DNA of 64,000 bases from a virus. The stretch lies in IMG/VR virus record IMGVR_UViG_3300027985_000978, positions 17,680 to 81,679 of that record; one strand, given 5' to 3'. Positions 1 to 9,859 of this stretch are shown in pieces. A program made the position numbers and the translations under genes. The notes beneath the pieces were generated by a model. The model had not been told where the DNA came from, ran no database searches, and saw only the letters and a list, made by a program, of their open reading frames with translations. Every line of letters begins with the position of its first letter. Positions within the stretch are counted from its first letter, which is position 1.

Positions 1-792
1 CGGATATGCAAACTCAAGAAATGATGTGCCGTAGTCTTGCGTTTCGATAGGCACGCGACGGTGCAGATCGTCATATAACGAATACTGTTTACCCGTCTGG
101 TTGAATGGCTCTTTAAAGATATTTGGTTGCCAGTACGGAACACGCAACGCCACCAGTTGCCACGGCTCAACTAATCGAACTTCCCCGCCGTTCACCTGTT
201 CTTTCAGGTATTCAGACGTATAGCCAGCACACTGACCGCCGCGCACGTACTCGCGTATATGCTGGGCCATCGTGTAATAGCTGGATTCGATATCGAACAC
301 GCCGCGCTTATTGTCTGCATAGGGCCGGATATAGTGCGTCCCAAAGGCAGCCATGATCTTACACCATGACGGTAAACCCTGATTTAACAGCACGCCCAGC
401 TCTGCCTGAAGGCTGGCCGCCAGCTCTTTGAATTCTGGTGTCTTGCTGGTGATTTCAAGAATATTTCCGGTCTGACTATCAACACTTAGCGCGTGTGATA
501 TGTGCATGTCCAGTGCGCCGGACAGAACCGGATCACAGACCATATCCTGAATAAGCCCGTACTTAGCAAAACGATCATCCGGCATCTTTTTATCTGCCAT
601 CCAATCCATTGTACCGGTTGCGCTGGTGGCGCTGTTACCGCTCGGATCAGTTGGCGTGTTATTTAGGCCATACATGACATTTGTACCGCCAGCCAGTAGC
701 GGCAATGACGGATCGTCTACATCGGCGGGGTTATACCCGCTAAAGGCTTGCTGAAATAAACTAACAAGCCCCTTTTTTGGTTTGTCTGCCAT
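1..792 (-). CDS. Portal protein, 5' part only (runs off the window)
   Basis: An open frame runs from an ATG at 792 down to position 1 with no stop: 264 codons of N-terminal sequence. The protein would form the dodecameric portal ring at the capsid vertex through which DNA is packaged and ejected. The order (dodecamer gene divergent from a darB-type gene) matches P1, where prt lies beside darB. Readable features include an acidic/polar N-terminus, a PTDPSGNSATSATGT linker and aromatic segments such as SWCKIMAAFGTHYIRPY, in the style of phage portals. The start has the GGGGGATTG Shine-Dalgarno in front. I identify it by context and general look rather than by a diagnostic motif; a virion protein of another kind is possible. 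Confidence 0.6.
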   Translation of the reverse strand, partial: MADKPKKGLVSLFQQAFSGYNPADVDDPSLPLLAGGTNVMYGLNNTPTDPSGNSATSATGTMDWMADKKMPDDRFAKYGLIQDMVCDPVLSGALDMHISHALSVDSQTGNILEITSKTPEFKELAASLQAELGVLLNQGLPSWCKIMAAFGTHYIRPYADNKRGVFDIESSYYTMAQHIREYVRGGQCAGYTSEYLKEQVNGGEVRLVEPWQLVALRVPYWQPNIFKEPFNQTGKQYSLYDDLHRRVPIETQDYGTSFLEFAYP

Positions 793-874
793 CAATCCCC
801 CACGGGTTGAGGCTAGGTGCAATCGGGCGAATTGCTAAGGACGGGAGCCGACTGTCAAGATCCACCAGCCGAAC

Positions 875-883
875 TGATTAGGA
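875..883 (+). repeat. TGATTAGGA dispersed element, copy between portal and darB
   Basis: This is one of ten copies of a short element whose full form is TGATTAGGAAGT. Here it reads TGATTAGGATGA, 42 bp before the darB start and 83 bp before the divergent portal start. The function is unknown; it may be a regulator site for late operons. Confidence 0.6.
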
Positions 884-924
884 TGATAGCATTAATGAAC
901 CTGTCAACGTAAAAAGGGCATTAA

Positions 925-3900
925 ATGAACGCTATCGTAAGCAAGGCGGTTGCGTCTGTAATAGCGGCTCGAACACTTGAGCAGCTGTTAGGGACGTATG
1001 ACGCGCTATTTCCATTACTCCACCAGCAGGACGAACCAGCGCCAGTGTTTGGCGTAGAAAAACAATCTGGTGTATCCATCGAACGAACACGAAAAGAAGC
1101 GAACGCGGCGGCGCAAGCTATTCTGAAGCGTGTCGGAACCGATCACACGTTACTGACCGAAGAAGACAAAGCTGTTCTACGCCAGTATTCAGGGTTAGGC
1201 GGGATTGGTGGCTCTATCCATGAATACTACACGCCGCAATGGGTGGCCGAAGGCATTTGGGACGCTATGGCCGCCAATGGCATGGGTGCGGGTAACTTCT
1301 TGGAACCGTCAGCCGGTGCGGGTGTTTTCCACGGAACCAAACCACGCGGCGCAATCATGACCGCAACCGAAATCGATCAAACCAGCTCACAGATCAACCA
1401 GCTGTTACACCCTGAAGATCGCGTCAACAATTCATCCTTTGAAACGCTGGCTGTCAGTTCTGAAGATGGAACGTGGGACGGTGTAGTGGGTAACGTTCCT
1501 TTCGGTGAAACTCGCGGTAGTTATGGCGCACTCGATCCAGAATACGCGCATGTAAAGTATGTCGATGCGTATTTTGTCACTCGTATGCTGGACAAAATCA
1601 AAGCCGGTTCGATGATGTGCGTAGTAGTTCCAATGCGTATCGTGTCCGGCGCAAAATTTAAAGCGTTCCGCAAAGAAATATCTCTCAAGGGCGAATTCTT
1701 AGGTGCACACCGTTTGCCGTCTGGAACGTTCAGCAACAACGGAACGGATACCGCCACAGATATTCTTGTCATGCGTAAGCATCCAGAAGAGTTTTCAGAT
1801 TTGGTGAACTCACGAAAAACCACCGATCTGAAAGCGGCTAACGTGTTATGGGATACATTCATCAATGGCAAATGGTTTGAGACCTCCGAAGGGAAACGTT
1901 TTATCCACGGTGAACAATCTACAACCGGATCAGGAAAGTTTGCCCGTGAAGTAGTTGATCGGGGAAATATCACTAATGCACAGATCAAAGAGAAATTAGC
2001 GCACAAGTTTGAAAGCCGTATTGATTGGTTATCACTGGAACTGTCAGAACCAGTTGCGCCGGTTTACGGTGAAGGTGACGAACGCCTGATTAATGGCCGC
2101 TGGAACCGTCTTGTCAATGGTCAATGGCAGGTTATTTCCCTGACTGCAAGCGACGGTGACACAATCGACGCGGGAACGTATGGCGTGAACTCTATCAGCC
2201 AGCTAACCACCATGATTAATCAATCCCCACTGAATGCACTGGAACTGTCATACGATCAAGTTATGGCTGTTGCGCGTGACTTCCCACGGGTGACAGAAGG
2301 CGTGATCGCTGATGCTATTAAACTTGCGAACGCACAAGATCCGAAGTATCGAGAGCGCATTATCCGTGGCGTGCTGATTGGTCAGCGTATCCGCGACATG
2401 AACGACGAAGTGAACCAGACCGGCATAATTCCGATTGCTACCGCAGCTGAATTGCGCGACTTGGTGAACAACGAGATCGGAAAATATGGTGTTTCAGCTG
2501 GTGATAAGAAGATCGCAGCGCTAACCGGTGGCACTTCTGCCGCTGGCGCATGGAACCAGTTTGTTAGTGCAACGGATATCAACGGCAAATTCTCTGCCCT
2601 GCTTACCGGTACACTGCAACGCGGGGACACGAAAGCCTTTGATGATACCGACGCATCCCAAACTGTCGCCTATTTGTTCGGTCAATTAAACCTGAACCCT
2701 GTCGATTTAAGCGACTTTAACGATCTGTACCGTGGCGCAACTCCACCTACCCTGTCAGACCTTGCCAAAGTATCCGGTATCGCTATCACACCAGACGGCA
2801 TGTTAGCGCCAATGGATCGGGCAACGTGCGGAAATGTCGTTGAAACAACCAACAAACTGATCGCAGCAATGGCAACCACCAGCGATCCGGCGATTCTCAG
2901 TAACTACCAAGCGCAGTTAGACATGATTAACAAGCGCCGTAAGTGGTCTAAAGTCGATGACATTGAGATCACCATGTCTGCTAAATGGCTGCCGCGCCGC
3001 TATGCGCTCGATTTCCTGAAAGAAGTCGGTTATGAGGCTTTTGAATACTCAAAAGTGACCGACGTTGACGGCGAACTGGTTGATGACAAGGAATACAACG
3101 GCTTTGATGGTGTCTTCAGTGGCTACGGTATCCGTGATGGGAAAAAGCGCTCAAACCAAAACGAGCAGTTTGAACGCCAGTTAGAGAACTATCTAAACGG
3201 GGTAACAGTTCGATCCAGTGATGCTGCCGCAGCTGCCGGTTATCGCGCCCGTATTGCTGATATCGAGAAGCGTTTTGCAATCTGGATTCGCCAGCATGAT
3301 GACGTTCAGAAACTAACCGATCTCTACAATGACAAATTCAATGGATACGTCCCATTTGATCATCATGATGGTGATTTAGAGCTAGGGGACGATTACCTGT
3401 CCGGTAAAGTTGTGCCGTTCGGTTATCAGTGTTCTGGCGTGCGCCGTCTGTCTGAAGATGGGCGCGGGATTCTGGCGTTTGATACCGGCCTTGGTAAAAC
3501 TGCATCTGCCCTGTCGCTGGTGGCGTATAACACGAAGCTGGGCCGCGCTAAACGTACTGCAATCGTCGTCCCGCTGGCTGTGTTCGAGAACTGGTATCAC
3601 GAAGCAAAAACAGTTTATAGCGCAAAATTCTTTGAACAGTGTTTGTTTGCTGGCATTGAACCGGTACACACTCAAGACGGCATGATTGAGCAGGAAGCCG
3701 TACTGGATGACGAAGGCAACCCACGAACCGGCGCGAACGGTGAACCACTGACCCGCGATAAGCTCCGCCAGCTGTCCGGCGCTGAAATCACAGCACGCAT
3801 GAACTCAATTCCGCAAACAAACAAAGCTGTCGTTGTCATGACTAAAGAGCAGTTTGCATCTATTCCTATGCGCCCTGAATCAATCGAAGCGCGTTCAGAA

Positions 3901-6900
3901 AAGATGGTGGACTTGGGTATTGATTCCGGCAAGCTGCAAGCAATGGCTAAGAACCACACGCAAGCCATGAAAAAAGAGCGTGCCAAGGAAAAAGCCGCTG
4001 ACACTGGAACCCTGAAAAAGCTCGATATTCCTTACTTCGAAGATATGGGATTCGATAACGTCGTGATCGACGAAGGCCATAACTACCGGAACAGCTACAA
4101 GGCAGGCCGCGAAAGCAGCAAACTTGCTTATTTGCCAACGGCGCAATCAGCAAAAACAGCTATCGATCTGGCGGTTAAATCTGACTATCTGCGCAACAAG
4201 TACGACGGGCGCGGCGTCACCTTGCTGACCGCAACCCCAACGGTGAATAGTCCGATCGACATTTTCAACATGCTCTCTCACGTATTAAGCCCTGAAGAAT
4301 GGCAGGCTTACGGTATCTATGACGCTGACGACTTTGTGAAAGTATTCGGGGAAACCGAAGAAGTCATGGTGCAGAAACTATCCGGCCAAGTTGAGAACAA
4401 GCAAGGCTTAACAGGGTTTAAAAACTTAACCGGCCTACGCTCACTCTTCCACCGCTGGGTAAATCTGAAAGACGCTAAATCAGTGTCAGATACGGTCAAA
4501 ATCCCTGAACTGGACGAGCAGAAAACTGAAGCGCCAATGACTGAAGAACAAGCGCAAATCTATGAAACATTGCGTAAACGCGCCGAAGACCTTAGTCACG
4601 CTAAAGCATTAGGCATTGTCGAAACAGACGAAAACGGCTGGCCGATCCCTGAAGATTCTATCTTTGCCATTATTCGAGACATGGATCGCGTCTGTACTGA
4701 TACTGACTTGTATTACAAGACTATGACGTTCCGATTCCCAGCAAACAAGCTGGAAGAGGTTAAGCAGCTGGCCGCCGATTTACCCACTTCAAAAACTATC
4801 AAAGCAACTGCCAGTGACAAAGAGGATGAAGAGGCCGACACGGAAAGTTTAACCACGGATAGCGGCGCTAAAATCACCCCCGACGAGCACGCGGTTACAT
4901 TGGTTGTTCACGAAGCGTTTGAAGATGAAGTCATGAAGCGACTGAAAAAGTTCGGACTTGATAAGAAAGACGTTTCACACCCCGTTACACCAAAATATGC
5001 GCGTCTGTTGGAAAACCTGAAAAATGCCTATGAGAACGGCGGCAAACAGATCATCTTCACTGAAGAAAAGAGCCAGCATAACAAGTTAGAGCGCATCATT
5101 GCGCATCACTTGGGGATTCCATCTGAAGAAATCAGCATCATCAATGCTGCCACCGTCAAGGGTAAAGGATCTGAAGATGATTTACGCGGATTAGAACTGA
5201 TTGGTGCAGCCTTCAACGAAGGCAAAGTAAAAATCCTGATCTGTAACAAAAAAGCCGAAGTGGGCGTGAACTTGCACCACGGCACAACTGATATCCATCA
5301 CCTGACCTTGCCTTGGACACCTGCAAGCATTAAGCAGCGTAACGGGCGCGGCGCTCGCGTGGGTTCAAAGCAAGACAAGGTGCGCGTCTGGTATTACGTG
5401 GGTAAAGGTTCGTTTGATGAATTCCGCTTAGAAACACTGAAACACAAGGCGAACTGGCAAAATGAACTATTCACCTCCGATGCGGAACGCATGAAAAATG
5501 CCGACGCAGACGATGGCGCAGAAGCATCTTTGCTACTGGCTCAAGACCCTGAACAGCGTAAAGCGCGTATCGCAGAGAACCAGCGTAAAGCTGAAGAGAA
5601 GATCAAACAGGCGGCAATAATCCGCGCCAATATCGACCTGCACAACTTCCTGAAAGCGGCGCATGATGCAGCTGGCGATCCTGAAGTGGTAGCCCGTGAT
5701 TTAGAGCAGGCCAAGGCATTAATGGCAACGCTAAACCGGACGTATCAGAACGCGGTAAATAACGCCAATCAAAACCGTGAATATGCAGCTGAGTCTACTA
5801 CCATGAAAGACTGGTATCTCAGAAATGCAAAAGACTATGATCGAAAAGCTAAAGCCGCTCTGCCTAAGCTGAACAGCGCCCGAAAAGACGTTGCACGCTT
5901 AGAGCGTCAGTCTACCCGTATCGCTTCAGCCACCAGCACAATGAAACGCTTACGGCCTGAACTGGAACGCGCCCAGCGTGACAACCTGTTAGAGATCACC
6001 AGTGACCTGTTAGACAACGGTAGCCAATACCTGACAGACGGCAAGAAACTAATCAAGGCTGGAAGCATCTATAACAGCGTATCCGGTGGCAAAATTGCGC
6101 GTGTCGAATCATTCAACTTTGACACCAAATCAGCCGAAGTCACGTTGCTGTACCTGAAGGGCGAATACCAAAGCAGCAAGTTAAATACGACGACTTGGTG
6201 GGGGCTTGAGATTTTCGGCAACGAAACCAGTATCAGCATGTCCGAGATAGAAAAACTTCAGAAAATGATGAGCTCACTGGATCTGACCAAAGCGGTTGAG
6301 TTACTGGATAAAGCCGAGTTCAGCGAATACTTACAAGATGGAACACTGACGCTAACCGGTAGCGGTTATGTTTTTTATGATGATGAAGCTGGGTTCCAGT
6401 ATGAATCGTCGTACAGGATGGATAAGAAAGACCTGTCAAAAGTCATCTATCCAGATCCAAAAGATGAAGCGCTGAAGGCGAAAATGGCCGCGTGGCTGTT
6501 GAAAGATCGCAGCATGTTAAGCGACTACCGCTCCGAATATAACTGGATCAAGGCGGTATTCGGTGACAAGCCAACTCAGGCGGTGGAGAACTACGGGGTT
6601 AAAGCGCCAGAGCAAGTCATTAATGAGTGGCTGGCAGGCCGTATGAAAGCCTACAAGGATGCAGCTGACACACAAGGCGAATTGGAGAAACTGAACCGGC
6701 TTGAATCTAATGTTTATGGATGGAGTTTTGATTCATTCGCATGGCGAAACATGGAAACCCCGCCAGAATATCAGAATATCAGTGACTTTGAGGCTGCCGT
6801 TCAGCGTGGTAAAGAGATCCTGAAGTCTGAAGCCAAGACACTGACTGATGCAGCACAGGCGCGTGCAGCGACGAAATGGCAGGCGAAATGGACGATTGCA

Positions 6901-7638
6901 GAATCTCAGACACCAGACCAGCGAAAAGACCGCCTGAACTGGTTAGATCTGCAACTCAAAAACGCCAGTTCCGCTTACACCAAATCCAAGGAACTGATCA
7001 AAGAAGCTGACACCCCATACACTGAAGACGGCGAATTTAACCTTGCGCTGGTGGTCAGTGATCTGAAGGCTGTCGGTTTCCTTGAGCGTGACCCGTCCGA
7101 GTTCACCCCTAAAGTGCTGATCGCTCAATTCCAGAGTGCGGCATTAGGGATTAACAGTTACAGCAACAAGGGCAAGATCTTTAACTGGATACTGGAACTG
7201 GAAAGCTCAAAAATCCCAGCACCGGAACCAGTGAAAGAGGACGCCCAGCCGGAACCGGAACCAGCCAAGGAAGAGGAAAAAACGGCGGCTGAAACAGTTG
7301 TCAAAGCAGTGAAGCAAACCGGCGAACTACCGCAGATTGGTAAATTAATCATGCGCGTGAACACTAAATCGTTCACAACTGGCGGCGGCAAATATAAATC
7401 CCGTGGCGGCTGGCGTACTTCCCCTACTCGCACAATGGAAGTGGGCGAATGGATTGGCATTCAAGATCCTGAAGCGTTTGAAGGTGTTCTGTATAAAAAC
7501 AAGGATACGCTCAAGAAACGGATCGGCATGGAAAATACAATCTTTGCTAAAAATGCGTCGTCTGAATATCCTGATGCGTGGTGGTTCATCCCAGCTGATA
7601 CCGACCCAGCATTACTAACTGAAATCTTAGGGAGCTAA
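925..7638 (+). CDS. darB: DarB-like anti-restriction protein: N6-methyltransferase plus strawberry-notch-type helicase
   Basis: A 2237-residue polyvalent virion protein, close to the roughly 2255 residues of P1 DarB. DarB is injected with phage DNA and shields it from type I restriction. The methyltransferase part shows motif I FLEPSAGAG (about 125-133) and motif IV NVPFG (190-194; N-x-P-F class). A superfamily 2 helicase follows, with Walker A DTGLGKT (853-859), DEGH (1049-1052) and motif VI QRNGRGARVG. Between them and after them lie long helical and coiled-coil-like stretches. The C-terminus has a proline/glutamate-rich linker before a small terminal domain. The ATG at 925 follows AAAAAGGGC. 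The gene stands alone with one small follower. Motif IV has V where NPPF/Y is usual, so catalysis should be tested, not assumed. Confidence 0.93.
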   Translation: MNAIVSKAVASVIAARTLEQLLGTYDALFPLLHQQDEPAPVFGVEKQSGVSIERTRKEANAAAQAILKRVGTDHTLLTEEDKAVLRQYSGLGGIGGSIHEYYTPQWVAEGIWDAMAANGMGAGNFLEPSAGAGVFHGTKPRGAIMTATEIDQTSSQINQLLHPEDRVNNSSFETLAVSSEDGTWDGVVGNVPFGETRGSYGALDPEYAHVKYVDAYFVTRMLDKIKAGSMMCVVVPMRIVSGAKFKAFRKEISLKGEFLGAHRLPSGTFSNNGTDTATDILVMRKHPEEFSDLVNSRKTTDLKAANVLWDTFINGKWFETSEGKRFIHGEQSTTGSGKFAREVVDRGNITNAQIKEKLAHKFESRIDWLSLELSEPVAPVYGEGDERLINGRWNRLVNGQWQVISLTASDGDTIDAGTYGVNSISQLTTMINQSPLNALELSYDQVMAVARDFPRVTEGVIADAIKLANAQDPKYRERIIRGVLIGQRIRDMNDEVNQTGIIPIATAAELRDLVNNEIGKYGVSAGDKKIAALTGGTSAAGAWNQFVSATDINGKFSALLTGTLQRGDTKAFDDTDASQTVAYLFGQLNLNPVDLSDFNDLYRGATPPTLSDLAKVSGIAITPDGMLAPMDRATCGNVVETTNKLIAAMATTSDPAILSNYQAQLDMINKRRKWSKVDDIEITMSAKWLPRRYALDFLKEVGYEAFEYSKVTDVDGELVDDKEYNGFDGVFSGYGIRDGKKRSNQNEQFERQLENYLNGVTVRSSDAAAAAGYRARIADIEKRFAIWIRQHDDVQKLTDLYNDKFNGYVPFDHHDGDLELGDDYLSGKVVPFGYQCSGVRRLSEDGRGILAFDTGLGKTASALSLVAYNTKLGRAKRTAIVVPLAVFENWYHEAKTVYSAKFFEQCLFAGIEPVHTQDGMIEQEAVLDDEGNPRTGANGEPLTRDKLRQLSGAEITARMNSIPQTNKAVVVMTKEQFASIPMRPESIEARSEKMVDLGIDSGKLQAMAKNHTQAMKKERAKEKAADTGTLKKLDIPYFEDMGFDNVVIDEGHNYRNSYKAGRESSKLAYLPTAQSAKTAIDLAVKSDYLRNKYDGRGVTLLTATPTVNSPIDIFNMLSHVLSPEEWQAYGIYDADDFVKVFGETEEVMVQKLSGQVENKQGLTGFKNLTGLRSLFHRWVNLKDAKSVSDTVKIPELDEQKTEAPMTEEQAQIYETLRKRAEDLSHAKALGIVETDENGWPIPEDSIFAIIRDMDRVCTDTDLYYKTMTFRFPANKLEEVKQLAADLPTSKTIKATASDKEDEEADTESLTTDSGAKITPDEHAVTLVVHEAFEDEVMKRLKKFGLDKKDVSHPVTPKYARLLENLKNAYENGGKQIIFTEEKSQHNKLERIIAHHLGIPSEEISIINAATVKGKGSEDDLRGLELIGAAFNEGKVKILICNKKAEVGVNLHHGTTDIHHLTLPWTPASIKQRNGRGARVGSKQDKVRVWYYVGKGSFDEFRLETLKHKANWQNELFTSDAERMKNADADDGAEASLLLAQDPEQRKARIAENQRKAEEKIKQAAIIRANIDLHNFLKAAHDAAGDPEVVARDLEQAKALMATLNRTYQNAVNNANQNREYAAESTTMKDWYLRNAKDYDRKAKAALPKLNSARKDVARLERQSTRIASATSTMKRLRPELERAQRDNLLEITSDLLDNGSQYLTDGKKLIKAGSIYNSVSGGKIARVESFNFDTKSAEVTLLYLKGEYQSSKLNTTTWWGLEIFGNETSISMSEIEKLQKMMSSLDLTKAVELLDKAEFSEYLQDGTLTLTGSGYVFYDDEAGFQYESSYRMDKKDLSKVIYPDPKDEALKAKMAAWLLKDRSMLSDYRSEYNWIKAVFGDKPTQAVENYGVKAPEQVINEWLAGRMKAYKDAADTQGELEKLNRLESNVYGWSFDSFAWRNMETPPEYQNISDFEAAVQRGKEILKSEAKTLTDAAQARAATKWQAKWTIAESQTPDQRKDRLNWLDLQLKNASSAYTKSKELIKEADTPYTEDGEFNLALVVSDLKAVGFLERDPSEFTPKVLIAQFQSAALGINSYSNKGKIFNWILELESSKIPAPEPVKEDAQPEPEPAKEEEKTAAETVVKAVKQTGELPQIGKLIMRVNTKSFTTGGGKYKSRGGWRTSPTRTMEVGEWIGIQDPEAFEGVLYKNKDTLKKRIGMENTIFAKNASSEYPDAWWFIPADTDPALLTEILGS

Positions 7639-7641
7639 AGA

Positions 7642-8064
7642 ATGATTTCTGAAACGATTATCCCAACCGCTGAAGACATGACCCCTTTGATGGAAGAGGC
7701 GTTAGCAGACGGGCGAACAGAAGAGGAATTTATCAGCGCGTTTACGGGTGGCCTATTGGCTACCCTTAAAGCTGACCCGCGCCAGTATCGCAGCTATGGG
7801 CCGTACTGGTGGCCGTTGAAATCTATGCTGATTGATGCCGGTTATGCTGGCGTTTTTGGCTCAGAACTTGAACAGGGAACGTTGCAGCATTACACGCTTG
7901 ATTCACAAGCTATGACACTGGCGGCGGCATGGGCCTATCAGCAATACCAGATCGGTGAAGGCAAATTGAGAACATCGAGCCACCAGTTAGAAATGGAAGA
8001 CGGCGAAACATACGAATATGAGTTAGCCGACACGGAAATGGAAATGTTTATCAGCAATCGCTAA
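7642..8064 (+). CDS. Small protein following darB, position of P1 Ulx
   Basis: A 140-residue acidic protein that starts 3 bp after the darB stop with the Shine-Dalgarno GGGAG inside the darB end, so it is translationally linked to darB. It is rich in E, Y and W (RQYRSYGPYWWPLKSMLIDAGY near residues 50-70) and has no recognisable catalytic motif or membrane segment. P1 carries a protein of about this size, Ulx, next to darB; the assignment here is by place and length only. A terminator follows at once. It may be a cofactor or chaperone of DarB. Confidence 0.6.
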   Translation: MISETIIPTAEDMTPLMEEALADGRTEEEFISAFTGGLLATLKADPRQYRSYGPYWWPLKSMLIDAGYAGVFGSELEQGTLQHYTLDSQAMTLAAAWAYQQYQIGEGKLRTSSHQLEMEDGETYEYELADTEMEMFISNR

Positions 8065-8070
8065 CCCTCA

Positions 8071-8100
8071 AGCCCTGATATCTAAATCAGGGCTTTTTTA
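8071..8100 (+). terminator. Rho-independent terminator of the darB operon
   Basis: A 9-bp stem AGCCCTGAT/ATCAGGGCT with a 6-nt loop is followed by TTTTTT. It lies 6 bp after the stop codon of the darB follower. Confidence 0.9.
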
Positions 8101-8113
8101 CGCCCCCTATTGT

Positions 8114-8156
8114 AATTCATGTCTGATATGAATTAATATCTACCCAATGGGCGTAT
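8114..8156 (+). promoter_or_regulatory. Two-dyad promoter, copy 1
   Basis: Dyad A (8114-8134) reads AATTCATGTC-T-GATATGAATT (arms 9 of 10 matching). Dyad B (8141-8151) is TACCCAATGGG, followed by CG and TATTAA (8153-8158), which can serve as a -10 box. The same pair of dyads, in the same order relative to the gene, precedes the genes starting at 53372 and 56126. Dyad B sits between likely -35 and -10 boxes, the usual place of a repressor operator. Confidence 0.7.
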
Positions 8157-8203
8157 TAATCGCCTTCCCACACATCAAGAAGCGGATTAACGGGGAGTTA
8201 CAC

Positions 8204-9001
8204 ATGAGCACACAAACAACCAAAGACCTTTTAAAGTCTGCCTTAGATTCAGCCGTTGCAACCATCGAAGCACGCGCCAAAGCACGCATGACCAAATGGA
8301 TCAAAGCTTGTGCAGCACTAAACGATGATTTAGAGCCGACTGTTGATAGCCTTGGCCGTCTGCACGCGCCTTGTAACGGTTATGAGTATGACGATCATAG
8401 CTACCAGAAAGGCGAATTTATTCACACTCCGCCTGAAGTGTACGAAGCGTTGATCGAAGAAGGTTTCATCATCAATGTTAGACAGCGTGACGAATTCCCG
8501 CACAAATTCAAAATCAAAGTGACCAGCAAGATCACTGAAGAACTGAAAGAGCTTTCAGCTAACTATCACTTTAAATGTTCATTCGGCAAAAGCTGGGAAG
8601 ACGGCGATAACAAGATCTGTTACGCCTACATTGAAACGGTAAACCCTGCTTATCAGCAAGAGTTGGAAAAGGCCATTACTGCCGCTATGAAAGGCATTGA
8701 AGGCCAAGTGGTGAAAGGTGATGCGCCAGCAGGAAAACAGACTGTAACAGGCCGTGTCGCCTGCATTAAACTGGAACCTAACCCATACGGCTATCGCGCC
8801 CAACCAACCCCAAAAGTGTTCGTAATTCTTGAGAATAACGCCACGGTTTACGGGACGTTACCCAGCAGCCTTTATGAAGCTGAATCAGGCACACTGATCA
8901 CATTTACCGCTACATTCGAGCACGCCAAGAATGACAGCACTCATGCCTATTTCAAGCGCCCAACTAAAGCGCAAATTATCAGCCAGCCAGAAACTAAATA
9001 A
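8204..9001 (+). CDS. Unknown protein with OB-fold-like C-terminal segment, first gene of operon
   Basis: 265 residues from the ATG at 8204, chosen because CGGGGAGTT lies at the right distance; the longer frame from 8147 would begin inside the dyad promoter. The N-terminal half is helical and mixed charge. The last 80 residues (from about 180: TVTGRVACIKLEPNPYG to FKRPTKAQI) read like a beta-barrel segment of the kind seen at the end of some phage and plasmid replication or DNA-processing proteins (pattern GRV-x-V-x-LEN-x-V-x-GTLPSS, FTATF, FKRPTK). It heads a four-gene operon and carries the same promoter type as two other operons in the window, so it is probably co-regulated early. I do not recognise the family. 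Confidence 0.75.
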   Translation: MSTQTTKDLLKSALDSAVATIEARAKARMTKWIKACAALNDDLEPTVDSLGRLHAPCNGYEYDDHSYQKGEFIHTPPEVYEALIEEGFIINVRQRDEFPHKFKIKVTSKITEELKELSANYHFKCSFGKSWEDGDNKICYAYIETVNPAYQQELEKAITAAMKGIEGQVVKGDAPAGKQTVTGRVACIKLEPNPYGYRAQPTPKVFVILENNATVYGTLPSSLYEAESGTLITFTATFEHAKNDSTHAYFKRPTKAQIISQPETK

Positions 9002-9013
9002 GGGGATCGCATC

Positions 9014-9571
9014 ATGGCAGTATTTATTTATCAGGAAGGCGATCATCCTCGCGGCTTCATCGGTGCAAGGGTAGCTACTACCCTTGGCAATGGTGAATAT
9101 TCGCAGATGTATTTTTCAGCTACATCCGTGTCGCTTAGTTTAGCCAAAGAACGCGCTGACGCTAAAAACAATGAATTAAGATCACAAGCTGAACTCAACA
9201 AGAAAACCGCCCGACTTGAGAAGACAGACAACACCGGCACGATTGCCGGAAACCTCCGCGCTATCATCAAGTGTGATGTGGAGCGCCTAGCCACCGGCAC
9301 AACCAAATATGTCTATCCGGCTTTTGTTGTTGGTTCTGGCAAATCCAAGAGAATTCCTATCGGCAATAAATACACGCTCGATGAAGCCTTTGCGCTGGCC
9401 GTTGATGAATACTGCAAGCGATACGAATACGACGACGAAGCCAAACAGGAACTATTGAGCCGCAAACCATCCAAAGAACTGTTTACCAACTGCCTGTATA
9501 ACGGCGCAATCAAAAACGGGATACCAGTTAACTTTAACGACCTATGCAAAAGATTAAACAAGGGGGATTGA
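9014..9571 (+). CDS. Unknown basic protein, possible AP2-like DNA-binding repeats
   Basis: 185 residues, 12 bp after the previous gene, with AAGGGGATCGC ahead of the ATG. Two segments (IGARVATTLGNGEYSQMYFS followed by an Ala/Lys helix, and YPAFVVGSGKSKRIPIG followed by TLDEAFALAVDEYCKR) look like the beta-sheet-plus-helix unit of AP2-type DNA-binding domains found in phage integrases and HNH enzymes. No nuclease motif is visible. The similarity is by eye and weak; it could equally be an unrelated small regulator. Confidence 0.65.
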   Translation: MAVFIYQEGDHPRGFIGARVATTLGNGEYSQMYFSATSVSLSLAKERADAKNNELRSQAELNKKTARLEKTDNTGTIAGNLRAIIKCDVERLATGTTKYVYPAFVVGSGKSKRIPIGNKYTLDEAFALAVDEYCKRYEYDDEAKQELLSRKPSKELFTNCLYNGAIKNGIPVNFNDLCKRLNKGD

Positions 9572-9574
9572 ATC

Positions 9575-9859
9575 ATGGGATTATCAGTAGTACAGCGCGA
9601 CACACTTGAAATTATGTATCTCATTCGCCAGCAGATCGGAGATAAGCCGATCCCATCCATGAAGCTGTTAGAGATCCTGAACGACACACGCTCACACCGC
9701 GTACTGCCGCAAAATTTCCGCACGTCCTGTCATACGCTGGCACGACATGAACTGATTGCGCTCACACGGCATGAAACCAGCCTTAAACTATCCTTTGCAC
9801 TCACTAAAAAGGGACTGAAACAAGCTGAAACAATCCACCAGCAAAGGAGTCCTGAATAA
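9575..9859 (+). CDS. Small winged-helix-like protein
   Basis: 94 residues beginning 3 bp after the previous stop, with AAGGGGG ahead. The helical N-terminus (QRDTLEIMYLIRQQ), the segment IPSMKLLEIL and a helix-plus-wing pattern (NFRTSCHTLARHELIALTRHETSLKLSFALTKKG) fit a winged helix-turn-helix regulator of about 90 residues. The last codons overlap the start of the next gene. It would be a candidate for the protein that binds the operon promoter dyads, but nothing in the sequence shows this directly. Confidence 0.65.
   Translation: MGLSVVQRDTLEIMYLIRQQIGDKPIPSMKLLEILNDTRSHRVLPQNFRTSCHTLARHELIALTRHETSLKLSFALTKKGLKQAETIHQQRSPE

Noticed and set aside
123-356. 77-residue plus-strand frame at the left edge
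   Set aside because: It is antisense to the portal frame, which is open over the whole 792 bp.
1521-2006. 161-residue open frame on the minus strand inside darB
   Set aside because: It lies antisense to a clear 2237-residue gene, has no leader or recognisable product, and the other antisense frames in darB (3382-4146, 7158-7460) look the same.
8147-8203. Longer start for the 265-residue gene at 8147
   Set aside because: This ATG lies in the promoter dyad and lacks a Shine-Dalgarno; the ATG at 8204 has CGGGGAG at the right distance.
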